Below are positions 30,728 to 42,365 of a stretch of DNA of 64,000 nt, one piece after another. The notes beneath the pieces were generated by a model. That model searched no databases, was not told where the DNA came from, and saw only the letters and a list, made by a program, of their open reading frames with translations. Source of the stretch: Diphasiastrum complanatum (lineage: Eukaryota > Streptophyta > Lycopodiopsida > Lycopodiales > Lycopodiaceae); contig CM055101.1 in assembly GCA_029204225.1 (NCBI GenBank), positions 355,997 to 419,996 on the forward strand. The letters run 5' to 3'. A program made the translations under genes and the position numbers. Every line of letters starts with the position of its first letter. Position 1 is the first letter of the stretch.

Positions 30728-31613
30728 GACCAAATTCAGATTTTTTTTTTTGCACCTTTTTAGACTTTGCAGAAGATCCACCAATCTTATTGATGCTAAA
30801 AGGTAACTTTGGAAATTTGAGACCAATCTCCTTTTCCATTCCATCAGACTTATCTCTCTTTTTGCCAAAAGAAGAAGTCTCACCTTGATCTTGCCCTTTA
30901 GACCACTTGCCTTTACCTTTGCCCTTGAACTTGCCTTTGATGAACATAGCATCCTCTTCATATTGAGATGTCAATGTAGATCCACCTCCTCCTCTTCATT
31001 GAAGCCTATACTCCTCATTCACCAAGATCTCTTGCAAATCCACAATACTTGGCAAAGTCTTTTGAATAGCAAAACTTTGAACAGAATTAGCATGATCATC
31101 CAACAAGCCATTAAGTATAAGTTTAACAAGTTCTACCTCCTTAATGCTTTCATCAATACATGCTAACTCATCATTGAATGTCTTAACCCTCAAAACAAAA
31201 GCATGAGTACTCTCTTCTTTCTTTTGCAAACTTTGAAAGATTTGCCTCCTAAGAGTAAGCACTCTTGATGTAGACTTGGATTCATAAAGCTTCTTCAAAG
31301 CTTCCCAAGCCTCCAAAGATGATGTGCACTTACCAACTTCCTTGAGAAGTTCATTGGTAACATTCATCTTAATCATGTGTAGAGCTCCTTTAGCTCTCTT
31401 GTCATACCTCACTTGATCTTGAGGTTCTTGAGGCCTCTTCTCCACACCTACAACAATCTCCATCAACTCATTCATCTCCAATAAGGACTCCATCCTCCTT
31501 CCAAGTAGAATAGTTGATTGAGGTAGGCCTATCATTGCTCTCCAACATGAATCCACCACTTGTAGCCATGTTGCAATCACCTGATCTTCTTCTTTCAACC
31601 TGTTCCAATGCAC
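30720..31613 (-). pseudogene. gag: Copia gag of element 3
   Basis: Read right to left: MESLLEMNELMEIVVGVEK, KMNVTNELLKEVGKCTSS, STSRVLTLRRQIFQSLQ, LNGLLDDHANSVQSFAIQ, LQEILVNEEYRLQ, then a basic tail (KGKGKGKWSKGQDQ). This is a UBN2-type copia gag ~60-70% like element 4 by eye. The zinc knuckle is absent: after KKRDKS the sequence turns into GMEKEIGLKFPKL, a module repeated at 28411-28495. A shift near 30980 separates the core and tail. Confidence 0.82.
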
Positions 31614-32157
31614 AAAGCACTCTCTTGAATGTCAACAATTTAACTCAAAAAGAAATCACAAATATATCGAACCTCTCAAAGCTCTTCTATCACTCTAACT
31701 AGAAAATCAACACATAGAATAGTGAAATCTTGATCAACCTATGATCTATCCTCAATCAAATGATTCTTGCCACTTCCTAAGATTGAAACACACTCAAATG
31801 AAGTTCAGTAACCTCACAAACTAGAGATCCAATCTAAATTATGGTTTTGACAAAATCACAAAAAATTGAATATCTCAAATTCTACATGCAATTTCTAGAA
31901 ACTTGATATATCTTCTTGTAGACTCCAATGAGACCTTCCTAAAGCACCAAAAGTCATATAATTCCAGTAAGCCAAGTGTGAAATTGTAATTGATCAATTA
32001 TATAACCCTATATTGAGTTTTGACCTACAAAAGGTAAATTCTACACATGCAAAAATGCTGACTTTTGAGTAGAGATCAATCTAGCATGCTCTAGCATTGG
32101 TAACTCCTCCGAATCCTTGCTAAAGATGGCTGATCCTTTCATAACCTGAAACACAAG
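31614..32157 (-). promoter_or_regulatory. Untranslated leader of element 3
   Basis: About 540 bp between gag and primer site. It aligns with the leader of element 4 (43953-44542), for example TTGTGTTTCAGGTTATGAA next to the primer site. No coding frame. Confidence 0.6.
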
Positions 32158-32170
32158 AGCTCCGATACCA
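32158..32170 (-). promoter_or_regulatory. Primer-binding site of element 3
   Basis: On the minus strand TGGTATCGGAGCT follows the LTR end directly; close to the copia consensus. Confidence 0.85.
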
Positions 32171-32896
32171 TGTAAAGGATTTCAGACCATTCAAAATCCA
32201 ATCCATGTCCCTGATCTTTGGTTACAAAAAGGAACAAACCAACAATCCTGCCAATGTAGAAAAATCAGCATCTACATACAAAATGAGATGCAAACTCTAA
32301 GAGATATTGATCAAACATGAACCAAAACATAAAATATGTTTGTTGTCCGTACAATTACAGTAACCTACCGTATTTCACATGCATGGAACTGAAAATAGCA
32401 ATAAATGATCATTCTACACACAAGATTTCAAGATATCACCAAGATAGTCTCATCAAATTGCGATTGCAACCTTTCCATCTATTCCTACTAGTTCTTGCCC
32501 TGCTGTATAAGCAACACACTGCACCAATGAGTAGTAGAACCCAAAGAGAACCATGTATAATGATGAAATGAGAGAGAGAAGAGAGAAGATATGTCTCTCC
32601 ACGAGTTACATCCTTTTATAGAGTTTCCAAACCCTATTTGGCCACTTGGTTTTCCCTCCAAAATGTAAACCCTACTATTTTTGAGTCTAGATTCAATGTA
32701 CCCAAAGTTCAAATTTGAATCTCTCTCAAACTCGACTACTAACTTTCCCACACTTTCAAAAAGTGTTTATTGAATATATTTTAAACTAATATAACTTCAC
32801 AAAGTTTATCTCTAAGTCTAAAATGAGTTTTGGCCTCATATTGACAATTTACCAAAATATGACTAAACTAGACTAAACTAGTTGAAATCTCTCACA
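32171..32896 (-). repeat. 5' LTR of element 3
   Basis: 726 bp; minus strand starts TGTGAGAGATTTCAACTAG and ends GAAATCCTTTACA. A TATA-like TATAAAAGG lies at 32612-32621 (minus). The GAGAGAG stretch at 32570-32590 is the short version of the (TC)n expansion in the LTR at 11591. Confidence 0.85.
32612..32621 (-). promoter_or_regulatory. LTR TATA box of element 3
   Basis: CTATAAAAGG on the minus strand, at the same alignment position as the TATA box of element 4. Confidence 0.55.
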
Positions 32897-33572
32897 ATAC
32901 CCACATTGGGAGAGCACCCGGCATGGAGAATTACCATTTTTGAGAAAACTCCGGAATATATTAGGATTATGTGGCCAGCCCTCGCCAATTGCGGGTAGAT
33001 CCATATTATGTACCAATGCCAAGAAGAAATAAATAGAAGGATTTGGGATTGGCTATGGACAAAATTACAATCCATACGCCCAATTGGCCAATCATCCATC
33101 AGCCATACACTTGGACAATATCAGTGGATTTTCACCGGGCCTTACAAGCATACTAGCGGGAGTATATACACTCTCCCAATCCTACAATGAGACAATCAAT
33201 ATTGTTTGCAAAAGATTTAACTATGTTGGCATCAGTGGCAACCAGATGGGATGATTGCCTTCCTCTTTTGGCATTCGATCCAAATAAGCCAATGGCCTCA
33301 GAGAATATCAAGGATCAACTGCCGGTTACTCGACTATATTTTTGTGCAGCAATGATTGGAGGCTCCTAGGAATCTCGCTTCACGTCATGGACAACTTCCA
33401 CGTGGATTGCCAGAGCTCATTGTTGTTTTTTGCCGCACAATTTAGATTTCAACACTGCCCGACTCGACTTTATGGAGAAGGTGCAGTATCGTTTAATAAA
33501 GATTCATCGTGAAGCCAATAAAAGTCCCCTATAACTGCATCTTGCAGGTGTCATGGGACCACCACCAGTTTT
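32897..33572 (+). pseudogene. 3' interior of an unidentified LTR retroelement
   Basis: Short plus-strand frames (for example SVATRWDDCLPLLAFDPNK at ~33230) without a motif I can assign. It ends in a purine tract before an LTR, which identifies it as retroelement interior but not which gene. Confidence 0.4.
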
Positions 33573-33580
33573 GGTGGGGG
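33573..33580 (+). promoter_or_regulatory. Polypurine tract
   Basis: GGTGGGGG then ATAT and the LTR start TGTTGGAGG. Confidence 0.65.
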
Positions 33581-33584
33581 ATAT

Positions 33585-34050
33585 TGTTGGAGGATTTGTG
33601 GATCCCAAGGCAACCCTAATCCTAGTTTATAAGTGAGAGGGATTTGGCACCCTACGTATGTAAGTCCAACCCGATGATCACATAGAGATTTAATTAATTA
33701 GAAAGTCAATAGAAGGACTTTAGGCCTATTTGTGGGACTTTTAATGTTGCAGGGCCTAAATGTCAAGTTAGCGAATAAAGTTGGGTTTCCTCCAATTTGG
33801 ATGGTTCCCACTCTTTTTTAAATTTAAATAATTAGGGAGACACTAATGGATCAATATGATTCAGAGGCCAAGGTCCTCCTCCCTACTATAAAAAGGGACC
33901 AACTCGAGTTCCTACACATGTTCATTTTCTCATTTCAATAAAGCAAATTGGTTCTCTTGTGAAATGGATTTATGAATGTCCTTGCTCTCTATCACTTTTC
34001 CTCCATCTCTCATGTTTTATTTGGATTTTGCTAATTGTTGGATCTGATTG
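33585..34050 (+). repeat. LTR with TATA box and poly(A) signal
   Basis: Begins TGTTGGAGGATTTGTGG. Contains TATAAAAAGG at 33887-33896 and CAATAAAG at ~33937, the expected U3/R order. The right end is approximate because no second copy is available for alignment. Confidence 0.6.
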
Positions 34051-37000
34051 TTAATGGGATTGCATGTTATTATACTTTTTATGAGGGAGAAAGGGAGAGA
34101 GAGAAAGAGTAAGCTATCTTGTTGTGGATCTAGTGTTAATGGATGTAGTGTTGATCCTTAGGGTTAATGGATGTTAGAGTTAGATGTGAATCTTCCATTC
34201 ATGCTGAAGCCGACACGTCAAGCGATATAACTGTGGAAGAGCATAGAAAGAATAATCGATCATCGATACTCACAATTATAATGAGAGCAATCACAATCAC
34301 TATGAGAGCAATCATCAATGACCAACCATCATCATGATCATAATGAGGTTCAAAGGGAAGGGATGAGGGTGCATAACATCATGATATCTAGTATGCAAAA
34401 CAATAAAATCTTTTGGAGTTCACAAATACGCCGACTATCCAATGTTTAATACTTGAGGAGTTTGTATCAAGTTAGCATAATGTTTGGCCTATTTATGAGC
34501 ACTCAAAACATTCTTACATATCACACAAAAAATTAGCTGTTCTTTGAACATGAACAGACTCTAATTCAACATCAACAAGAAGACACGGTTGAATTCCAAA
34601 CATAAACATGACAATGTTCTTGATTCTTGCTCAATATCTAACTCATAAAAGAATGCTCCTGAATATAGTGTAAACACATTTCCCAACAGGGAAAAGATCA
34701 AGGAAAACATATGATATAGGAAAACAGACAACAAAATCTTGTGATCAAACAAGCATCCGAGTAAATAACAAGTTCACTACAAATTTTGTCCATATCTCAT
34801 ACACACTAGACCCACGATGAATAATACCCATCCACTGTGTTTGTGTACATCCAAAGATAGTCTAATAAACTAATAGTATTGATGAATAACCTTCACATTG
34901 TAAGTTTACAAAGTTTACACTTAAAAACATAAGATTCCACAAAAGGTTCCATCTTTGGTCAAAAAAGTTTCTTTGGACTAAATCGAGCGGTATGTGAATA
35001 CCAAAGTAACCAACACTTCATGATATTAAAATGTAATTTTTCTTGTAATACAATCGTCACTAGATATACAAACTTTTCTAATCACAAAATAACAATTCGT
35101 TATGGATGGAATAATGATTTTCTACCTTCATATCTTTCCATTTTGATCTGAGCACCTTGTAAGACAAATCCATCAATAGTATGTACCCCATAAAAATCCA
35201 TATTCTAAACATCCACATAGATGATTACATGTCAATTAATTGTCACAAGACAATTTCTCACAATATGCCTATGTTACATCTACTGGCTTAAGTGTGGTAG
35301 ATAAACCTCAGTACACAAAAGTAGATAGTAGACCAATCAAGATTTTGCATGCTTTCCAAAGAATTTCACTACATATCTTGACATAGCATTTGCTAAAGAT
35401 TCATTCAAACGTGTAATCATTATCTTTACAAAATTGAGATTCTTGTAACTCATTTGTAAGATAATACACCTTTTAACTAGATTCATTTCTCCACAACCAA
35501 TCCTTATGAATCATAGTACACTACTAAGATCAGGTTGATCAACCCATTGGAGATACAATAATGATCAACAGATTTACTCAAGGTAATTAAGTCCTCTAAA
35601 ATCACATGCAACACAATATGAATTTACAAGTTTTGACTCAGACTATTGTAAATCGGGTTTCAATGCTTTTTAAGGAGTATACTCTTGTGAACTAACAATG
35701 ATACACTATAATAATATATCTTATCATTAACAAACATCCTATCCTTAAGAAAGTTCAAGCATGAAGTTGTCTTCTCCCAAAACTACTGATTTTGGGAAGA
35801 AATCTCTCATTGATATCTGATTATATAACTTGGGTGTAGAATTGCAGCACTTCCCAAACAAAAATAGATGTAATCAAGATATCCAATAATCAATCTACAA
35901 TCAATGTTTGTCGTTTAAGTTGACACTTATAGTTGTCCCAATTTCACAATATAGAAATGCAATTCAAGAAGATATATTGCCCATATAGTTTACACAAGGG
36001 CCTCAACTCTAACACGATTTATCCAATCATAGGGTCACCACATTTCCAACTATGTGCTTTGTAATAAACTCCAAAAGTGAATGCTAAAATAAAGTGAGAA
36101 ATAGATAATTAAAAAGGTCTTCAGTTTTGCGATTTTGAGACACCACTAAGGACCCAGACTATATCTCAAAATTTCACACAAAGTATCCCATCAACATGAC
36201 CATTGCTTACCAAGTATATCTTGAGATATCTGATCTACCATGTCATAATTGGTTTATTCCATAAATACTTCTTGTTAGGATTATTTGTCTCCCATACCAC
36301 AAACTCTAAGTACCTTATTAATGATTTGGAAAAACTCATCATAAAACAACTTCAAATTAGGTATATATCCAAGTTGAATAGCTTCCTTTTCATTAGTTTT
36401 TAAAAAATTCCACAATGCTTGCTAAATAAAAACCAGGTTGCTTACCCAGGGATTCACTAATTCCAATGCAAACTCCACTATTGAATATGTTATCCATTAT
36501 CCAATGTTTTCTATTTTTTTGTCATTTGTTGCTCAATTTGCTCGTCCTTAGCATTGTTACCATCACTCATTGACTTTGTCGCATTCATAAGGGTAAAACT
36601 TATTGTTAGTGCACTCAATAGTTTTCCAACATAAACGACTTATGGTGCATCATTCAAAACTGTCGTAAAGTTTGATTGCCCACAAAAAAAAAGCCAAAAG
36701 ATTCACATGCATCACTTTTTGCCATTTACTTAAGTTTAAATTATTAGATTCTCATGACACCAATTTGTACCATAAACGAAATCAATACAAACAAAAAAAA
36801 CCGCAAAATTCCACTTTGAAGGATTTAAAAAAATCATATGACCAAAACTAGGTACAACTCACAAAATTATTAGTCATGTTTACATTTAATTATGCTATAA
36901 AAAATAGAAATGAAACTGAACAATCGTGAACTAAAGTGAAGCTTAGGATATGCCTAAAACATTTCTTTAGATAACCCATTATTGGGAAACATTTTCCATA

Positions 37001-37119
37001 AATTTATGCATTTGACATACGATCAAATTAATTTTACAATATTCATAAATTTGAATTCTTTTATAAGAAATTGTGTGCACCCTCCCCAAATAACATTTAA
37101 GCTTTCTTCTTTGTTTCTT
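34051..37119. other. 3-kb AT-rich stretch, nothing recognised
   Basis: Frames here are short and AT-driven on both strands. I see no domain, no tandem array and no terminal repeat. It may be very old repeat DNA or the far interior of the minus-strand copia that begins to be readable at ~37120. Confidence 0.4.
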
Positions 37120-37565
37120 CTTGTTGATTATGATTCTTATTGTCACCATCTTTTCTACAGGAGCAAAGGTTTCTTCATAGTCAAGGCCATATATCTGTGC
37201 AACGCCTTTAGCACATAATCTTGCCTTGTACTTGTTGATGGAGCCATCATGATTCTACTTGATCTTGAACACCCACTTGCATCCAATGATGTGCATGTTA
37301 GGTGGTGGATCCACTAGCTCCCATGTAGGGTTGGTGATCAAGGCATCATATTCAATCTTATGGCCTCATACCACTCCTTGGTATTGAGGGCTTTTTGGAC
37401 ATCTTTGGGCTCCTCATGAGAAACAAAATAAGCATAAGTGGAATCAAGATCCACTTGTTTTCCTTTGTCATCATAAGTGAGCCTCTTAGGCTTGGATCTC
37501 TCCCTCATGGATCTTCTAGGAGTGAAAATTCGAGGACTTCCATCTTCAAATCTCAACTCCTCCAT
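37120..37565 (-). pseudogene. pol: Linker and RT N-terminus (element 6a)
   Basis: GSPRIFTPRRSMRERSKPKR, VQKALNTKEWYEAI, then across a frameshift GCKWVFKIK, GSINKYKARLCAKG and YEETFAPVEKMVTIRI. RT ends before its catalytic motifs. Confidence 0.78.
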
Positions 37566-38440
37566 ATGTTCATTGTCTTCAATAACAAAAGATGATAGAT
37601 TTTGAGGTTGCTTGATTCGTCCCCTCCAAGATTGTACTTTTCTTCTTCATGAAAAACTACATCTCTACTTTCAATTACTTTAGAAGTAGAGAGCATGTAG
37701 ATTCGATAGGCTTTCTTGTTGGATGAATATCCAACCATTACTTCTTGGCTTGCACAATGATGATCCTTCTTTCTCGTTTCCAAGGGAATATGGACAAAGC
37801 AAATGCATCTAAATACTCTAAGGTGGTCACCCTTAGGTTTCTTCAAATAAAGTGCTTCATATGGTGACTTTCCTTCAAGTGCAACATGAGGGAGTCGATT
37901 GCACAGATAGTTTGAACAATTGATGGCCTCACCCCAAAAGTCTTTTGGCAAGGATGTCTCAATTATAATGGTTTTGGCACATTCACACAAGGTTCTATTC
38001 TTTCTTTCAACCACCCCATTTTGAGATGGTGTATATGCACAAGAAAACTCTCTTTTAATGCCTTCAAGCTCACAATAATCATGAAATTTATTGGAAGTGT
38101 ACTCACCACCTCCATCACTTCTAATAATCTTGATTTTGTATGAAAATTGCTTTTCAACTAGAGCTTTGAACTTTAGGAAATAGTCAAACACCATAGACTT
38201 TGAAGCTAGAAGATATAACCAAGTAAATCTAGTGAAATCATCAATGAAAGCTACAAAGCAAGTAGCACCGCCCTTGCTCTTTGAAGATGAGAAGTGCACA
38301 TCCGAGTGTATGAGCTCCAATGGATGTGTGGTTTTGATAGATGACTTTGAAAAAGGCTTCTTATGAGACTTAGATATGGCACAAGCCTTCCAAACTTGGT
38401 AGCTCCTCCTTAATGGCATAACTCTGAACAAGGTTGTCAT
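37553..38440 (-). pseudogene. pol: Copia integrase joined to gag remnant (element 6a)
   Basis: A 295-codon open frame. Its first ~17 residues come from out-of-frame gag sequence; from CAISKSHKKPFSKSS on it is integrase: LIHSDVHFSSSKSKGG, IIRSDGGGEYTS and NGVVERKNRTLCE, so all three DDE residues are present. The C-terminal part is also there (FWGEAINCSNYLCNRLP, LRVFRCICFVHIPLE). The joining of gag to integrase shows a deletion at ~38405. The start Met is therefore not a real integrase start. Confidence 0.83.
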
Positions 38441-38905
38441 ATTCCTCCTTTAACCCATTAAGTATGACTTGAACAAGTTCATTTTGGTTGATGGAGTCTC
38501 TCGTGCATGACAATTCTCTATGGAGGTCTTTAACTCTCATTACATAAGCTGAAGCACATTCATCATTTCTCTATACACTTTGAAAAATTTGGTTTCTTAG
38601 TGTTAGATGTCTAGAAGTATTCTTTGCCTCATGGATGGACTTGAGAGTATCCCAAGCATCTTTGGCATTAGTACAAGCACCAATTTCTCTTAAAATGTCA
38701 TTTGAGACATTCATTTTAATCTAATGCAGAGCCATCCTAGCTCTCTTTTTCTACTTTGGAATTTCTTGACGAATTTGTGGTTCTTCTTCAATACCAAGTA
38801 CAATATCCATCACATCTTGTAGTATTAAGACAGATTCTATCCTAACCTTCCAAATTGAGTAATTGGAGGTTGACAATCTTTCACTTCTAATAGGAAGACA
38901 CCCAT
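38423..38905 (-). pseudogene. gag: Copia gag (element 6a)
   Basis: ATG at 38905 gives MGVFLLE; a one-base shift follows and the core reads SERLSTSNYSIWKVRIESV, LILQDVMDIVLGIEEEP, then beyond a stop ALH.IKMNVSNDILREIGAC, NTSRHLTLRNQIFQSV and LVQVILNGLKEEYDNLVQS. Truncated by the deletion that joins it to integrase. Confidence 0.75.
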
Positions 38906-39117
38906 TGAAGTCATAAAGAATGATGGAAATCAAAAAAGATGGATGAAAAAAATTGCTTATCTTCTCACTATAGGAACCAATCAAGGGCAAAAAGCCAAAT
39001 CCTATGTAAGACAAAGCAAAAAATTGTGAGATAGGTCTCACTAGCTTGACAATCTCTCTAAAACAAGATTCGAATCATCAAAAAAGATGAATTATGGCAA
39101 AAGTTATGGTTCTCTGA

Positions 39118-39135
39118 ATTTCACACGTGTGAAAT
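39118..39135. promoter_or_regulatory. Perfect 18-bp G-box palindrome in leader
   Basis: ATTTCACACGTGTGAAAT reads the same on both strands and has CACGTG at its centre. It lies in the leader of element 6a. Related CACACGTGTG palindromes occur in several other LTRs and leaders in the window. Confidence 0.7.
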
Positions 39136-39679
39136 ACTCCAACAATGTCAAATTGACTCAAATACAATCAATTTGTATGAAACAATTTGCCTAGAACCTA
39201 TAAATTTTGTCTAAATCACATATAGATGAGATTGGTCAACTTCTAGATGATTTATGTGATCATTCAAGCAATAAATGTCATGTACTCACGATTTGCCACA
39301 GGTCTAGGCGCCCTACCTACGACTATTCAAAAGCTTATAACTTTTGATTGGCTTATCCAACTGTCATGATTCAAATTGCATCAGACTACAATTTCTAGCT
39401 TTCTAGTGGGCCAATTTGCATGAAATTTGGATCTGAGGTGAGAGAGAACCACCAAACTGAAAATGGGCGGTTTTCACACGTGCCTGCACCTGAAATTCCG
39501 TACAGTACCTGATCTGGACCATTCAAAATGGTTTGAAGCTCTAAATCACCAGAAAACTGCAAATTACTTAGAAAGTAGAATCTAGACAATTCCTAGCTTG
39601 AAATCTGATCAAATTTGCAAACTTTTTGATTAGATTTGCTTGTAAATCTTAGGTAGGCTCCAAGCATTCTTTTTCATCC

Positions 39680-41063
39680 ATGTCACCTTATGAAGGAGCC
39701 AAGAAGTCCATCTACACAGCAAATGATCATGAGTGTGCTATTGAAGGCATAGGGACCATTCCCTTAAAGCTTTTTTCATCAAAAGTTCTTTCTCTGTCTA
39801 AAGTACTTTTTGTTCCTAAGTTAACAAAAAATCTTATTAGTGCTGGGCAATTGTTTGATAGTGGACTAGATGTGAATTTCAATGTTGATACATGTACAAT
39901 CAAGAAGCATGATGAGATCCTTGCATTTGGGTCTAGATTTGGTGGAATCTACAAGCTTGATCCCAAAGAGTATGCTAACTCTTGTGATGGTGCTTTTGCT
40001 TCTCATATGTCTTTGGAGGAACTATGGCATAGAAGGTTGGGACATCCTAACTATAGTTCTATGGTGTCCATGGTCAAGAAAGCCAAAGCTATTGGCTTGC
40101 CTAATCTTATCTCCAAGAATTTCAAACCATGTGAGGCTTGTGCCATATCTAAGTCTCACAAGAAGCCTTTTTCAAAGTCATCTATGAAGAATACACATCC
40201 ATTCGAGCTCATACACTCAGATGTGCACTTCTCATCTTCAAATAGCAAGGGTGGTGCTACTTGATTTGTAACTTTCATTGATGATTTCACTAGATTTACT
40301 TGGTTATATGTTCTAGCTTCAAAGTCTATGGTGTTTGACTATTTCCTAAAGTTCAAAGCTCTAGCTGAAAAGCCATTTTCATACAAAATCAATATTCTTA
40401 GAAGTGATGGAGGTGGTGAGTACACTTCCAATAAATTTCATGATTATTGTGAGCTTGAAGGCATTAAAAGAGAGTTTTCTTGTGCATATACACCATCTCA
40501 AAATGGGGTGGCTGAAAGAAAGAATAGAACCTTGTGTGAATGTGCCAAAACCAATTGAGGCATCCTTGCCAAAAGACTTTTGGGGTGAGGCCATCAATTG
40601 TTCAAACTATTTGTGCATCGACTCCCTCATGTTGCACTTGAAGGAAAGTCACCATATGAAGCACTTTATTTGAAGAAACCTAAGGGTGACCACCTTAGAG
40701 TATTTGGATGCATTTGCTTTGTCCATATTCCCTTGGAAACGAGAAAGAAGGATGATCCTTGTGCAAGCAAAGGAATAATGGTTGGATATTCATCCAACAA
40801 GAAAGCCTATCGAATCTACATGCTCTCTACTTCTAAAGTAATTGAAAGTAGAGATGTAGTTTTTCATGAAGAAGAAAAGTACAATCTTGGAGGGGACGAG
40901 ATCAAGCAACCTCAAAATCTATCACCTTTTGTTATTGAAGACAATGAACATATGCAGGAGTTGAGATTTGAAGATGGAAGTCCTCGAATTTTCACTCCTA
41001 GAAGATCCATGAGGGAGAGATCTGAGCCTAAGAGGCTCACTTATGATGACAAAGGAAAACAAG
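39680..41063 (+). pseudogene. pol: Protease end, pre-integrase and integrase (element 6b)
   Basis: MSPYEGAKKSIYTANDHE, VLFVPKLTKNLISAGQL, then LEELWHRRLGHPNYSSMV and CEACAISKSHKKPF. The integrase core has LIHSDVHFS, ILRSDGGGEYTS and NGVAERKNRTLCE, so the DDE triad is intact, but stops at 40262-40264 and ~40556, plus a frameshift, break it. FGCICFVHIPLE and KGIMVGYSSNKKAYR follow. The catalytic protease motif lies upstream of the junction and is missing. Confidence 0.85.
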
Positions 41064-41480
41064 TGGAACAACCTCAAGGATTCATCAAGGATGAATCTAA
41101 GGTGTGTTTGCTATTTAGAAGTCTTTATGGCTTGAAGCAAGCACCTAGATCATGGTATTCAAGACTCAACAACTTTCTACTTTCATTAGGATTTGTGCTT
41201 AGTGACTATGATCCTTCTATGTACTTAAAGTTTGATGGTAGTAATATTGTCATTATTCTAATCTATGTAGATGACATTATTCTTAGTGGAAGTTGTTTGA
41301 TGCTAGTTCAAGAAACTAAGGATGCATTAGGAGGAGAATTTAAAATGCAAGATCTAGGAGAGATCCATTACATTTTAGACCTTGAGATTGATTTTCATGA
41401 AGAGTATGCTTTTCTTTGACAATCTAGATATGTCTTTTATATGTTGAGAAAATTTTGTCAAAATATTGAAAAATCTATCT
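41064..41480 (+). pseudogene. pol: RT C-terminal half (element 6b)
   Basis: Joined in frame after GKQVE by a deletion of the RT start: QPQGFIKDESKVCLLFRSLYG in order, LKQAPRSWYSRLN, the YVDD box (IYVDDIILSG, ~41262-41290) and MQDLGEIHYIL. A stop at 41417-41419 and the following YVFYMLRKF mark where it fades. Confidence 0.83.
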
Positions 41481-42079
41481 AATGTTGTGAGTAGGGGTCC
41501 TAAAAATGCCAAAGATGAGTTGAGCTCTTTTGGCTTAGTAAAGACCCATCTTAGAATAAAATATTCAAGGTAGGTAGAAGTAGAAACTCGAGCTACCATA
41601 GGAATTGCCATTTGTACTATACATCCCACATTTAATGCATGAAAAGTCTATGTGGCACAATCAGACATAGTGAGGTGGCTTGGATAAGTCTAGATAGCCT
41701 GAGAGGTGAATCCACAACTCCAATTCAACTCAAAGTAGGAGGAGAGTCCATGGATCTAGATATATGTGATGTACTCTCATTGAGAAAATGATGAAATTTG
41801 TGTGTAATGCAAATTTGGAGACAAGTTCTTTGTGCCCTCTCTCTCTCCACGAGTTTTGTACTTGCTATTTTCTCTCTCTAGCTGAGTAGAGACATTAATG
41901 ATGCTTAGTCTTATGTTTTGTTCATAGATCTTGCTTATAACACAATAATATTGCTTGTTGTAATCTGGTTGTAACCACTAAATCCATCCAAGAAACTATA
42001 AGCTAGATGAATTACACATACCATTCTAACCTAGTATACCATTCGAGTCTCTACCGAAATGGGTGATCTAGGTTCAAAC
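41481..42079. other. Unannotated, LTR-like composition
   Basis: No coding frame. Pyrimidine-rich CTCTCTCTCTCCACGAG words around 41840 resemble the R/U5 part of the copia LTRs in this window, but I cannot align a start or end. Confidence 0.3.
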
Positions 42080-42365
42080 CCATACATAAACATAAATAGG
42101 CTATAACTGGTAGTCGAATGCTTACTACTACTATATAAAAACTTGATCAAGGACAGATACTTCTCCCATTCAGATTGTCATCATGAAACATATGCTCATA
42201 GCGTTTGTTCCATCGTCTGATTTGTTTTTTCTGTCTGACCATCCATCTCGGCATGATCCGAAGAACTCAAACTCAATGTCATATTTATTTTAGCAAACAC
42301 GGTCAACCATAAGTGACTGGTGAACTTTGGATCATGCTATTTCATAACCAAAATCTCAACCAGAG
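42080..42365 (-). pseudogene. pol: Gypsy (chromovirus-like) integrase fragment
   Basis: Minus-strand text reads DPKFTSHLWLTVF, then DHAEMDGQTEKTNQTMEQTL and WEKYLSLIKFLYSSSKHST. This tracks the integrase core around the second D and the third catalytic region (normally YHPQTDGQSERTNQ). The catalytic E position is retained as E in DGQTEKTNQ. Flanking domains are not readable. Confidence 0.7.

Larger units (their letters stand above)
27905..32896 (-). mobile_element. Minus-strand copia, element 3, interrupted
   Basis: From right to left: 5' LTR (32896-32171), primer site, leader, gag (31613-30720), a foreign ~2-kb insert, then protease/pre-integrase remnants ending near 27905. Integrase, RT, RNase H and the 3' LTR are absent. 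It belongs with element 4 and the LTR at 11591 by LTR and gag sequence. Confidence 0.8.
37120..39674 (-). mobile_element. Minus-strand copia, element 6a, truncated
   Basis: Read from right to left: leader (39674-38906), gag (38905-38420), then a jump to integrase and the first part of RT, fading out near 37120. Zinc knuckle, protease and pre-integrase are deleted; RT after KMVTIRIII, RNase H and both LTRs are missing. The leader matches 49861-50599 in the same orientation. Confidence 0.8.
39675..41480 (+). mobile_element. Plus-strand copia, element 6b, truncated
   Basis: Same family as element 6a, in opposite orientation, meeting it head to head at ~39674. It starts inside the protease region and ends after the RT palm, without LTRs, gag or RNase H. 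It keeps protease end, pre-integrase, integrase and the second half of RT, while element 6a keeps gag, integrase and the first part of RT. Confidence 0.82.

Noticed and set aside
42050-42110. B-box-like GGTTCAAACCC, possible tRNA or SINE
   Set aside because: No A box at the right distance and no acceptor or anticodon stems.
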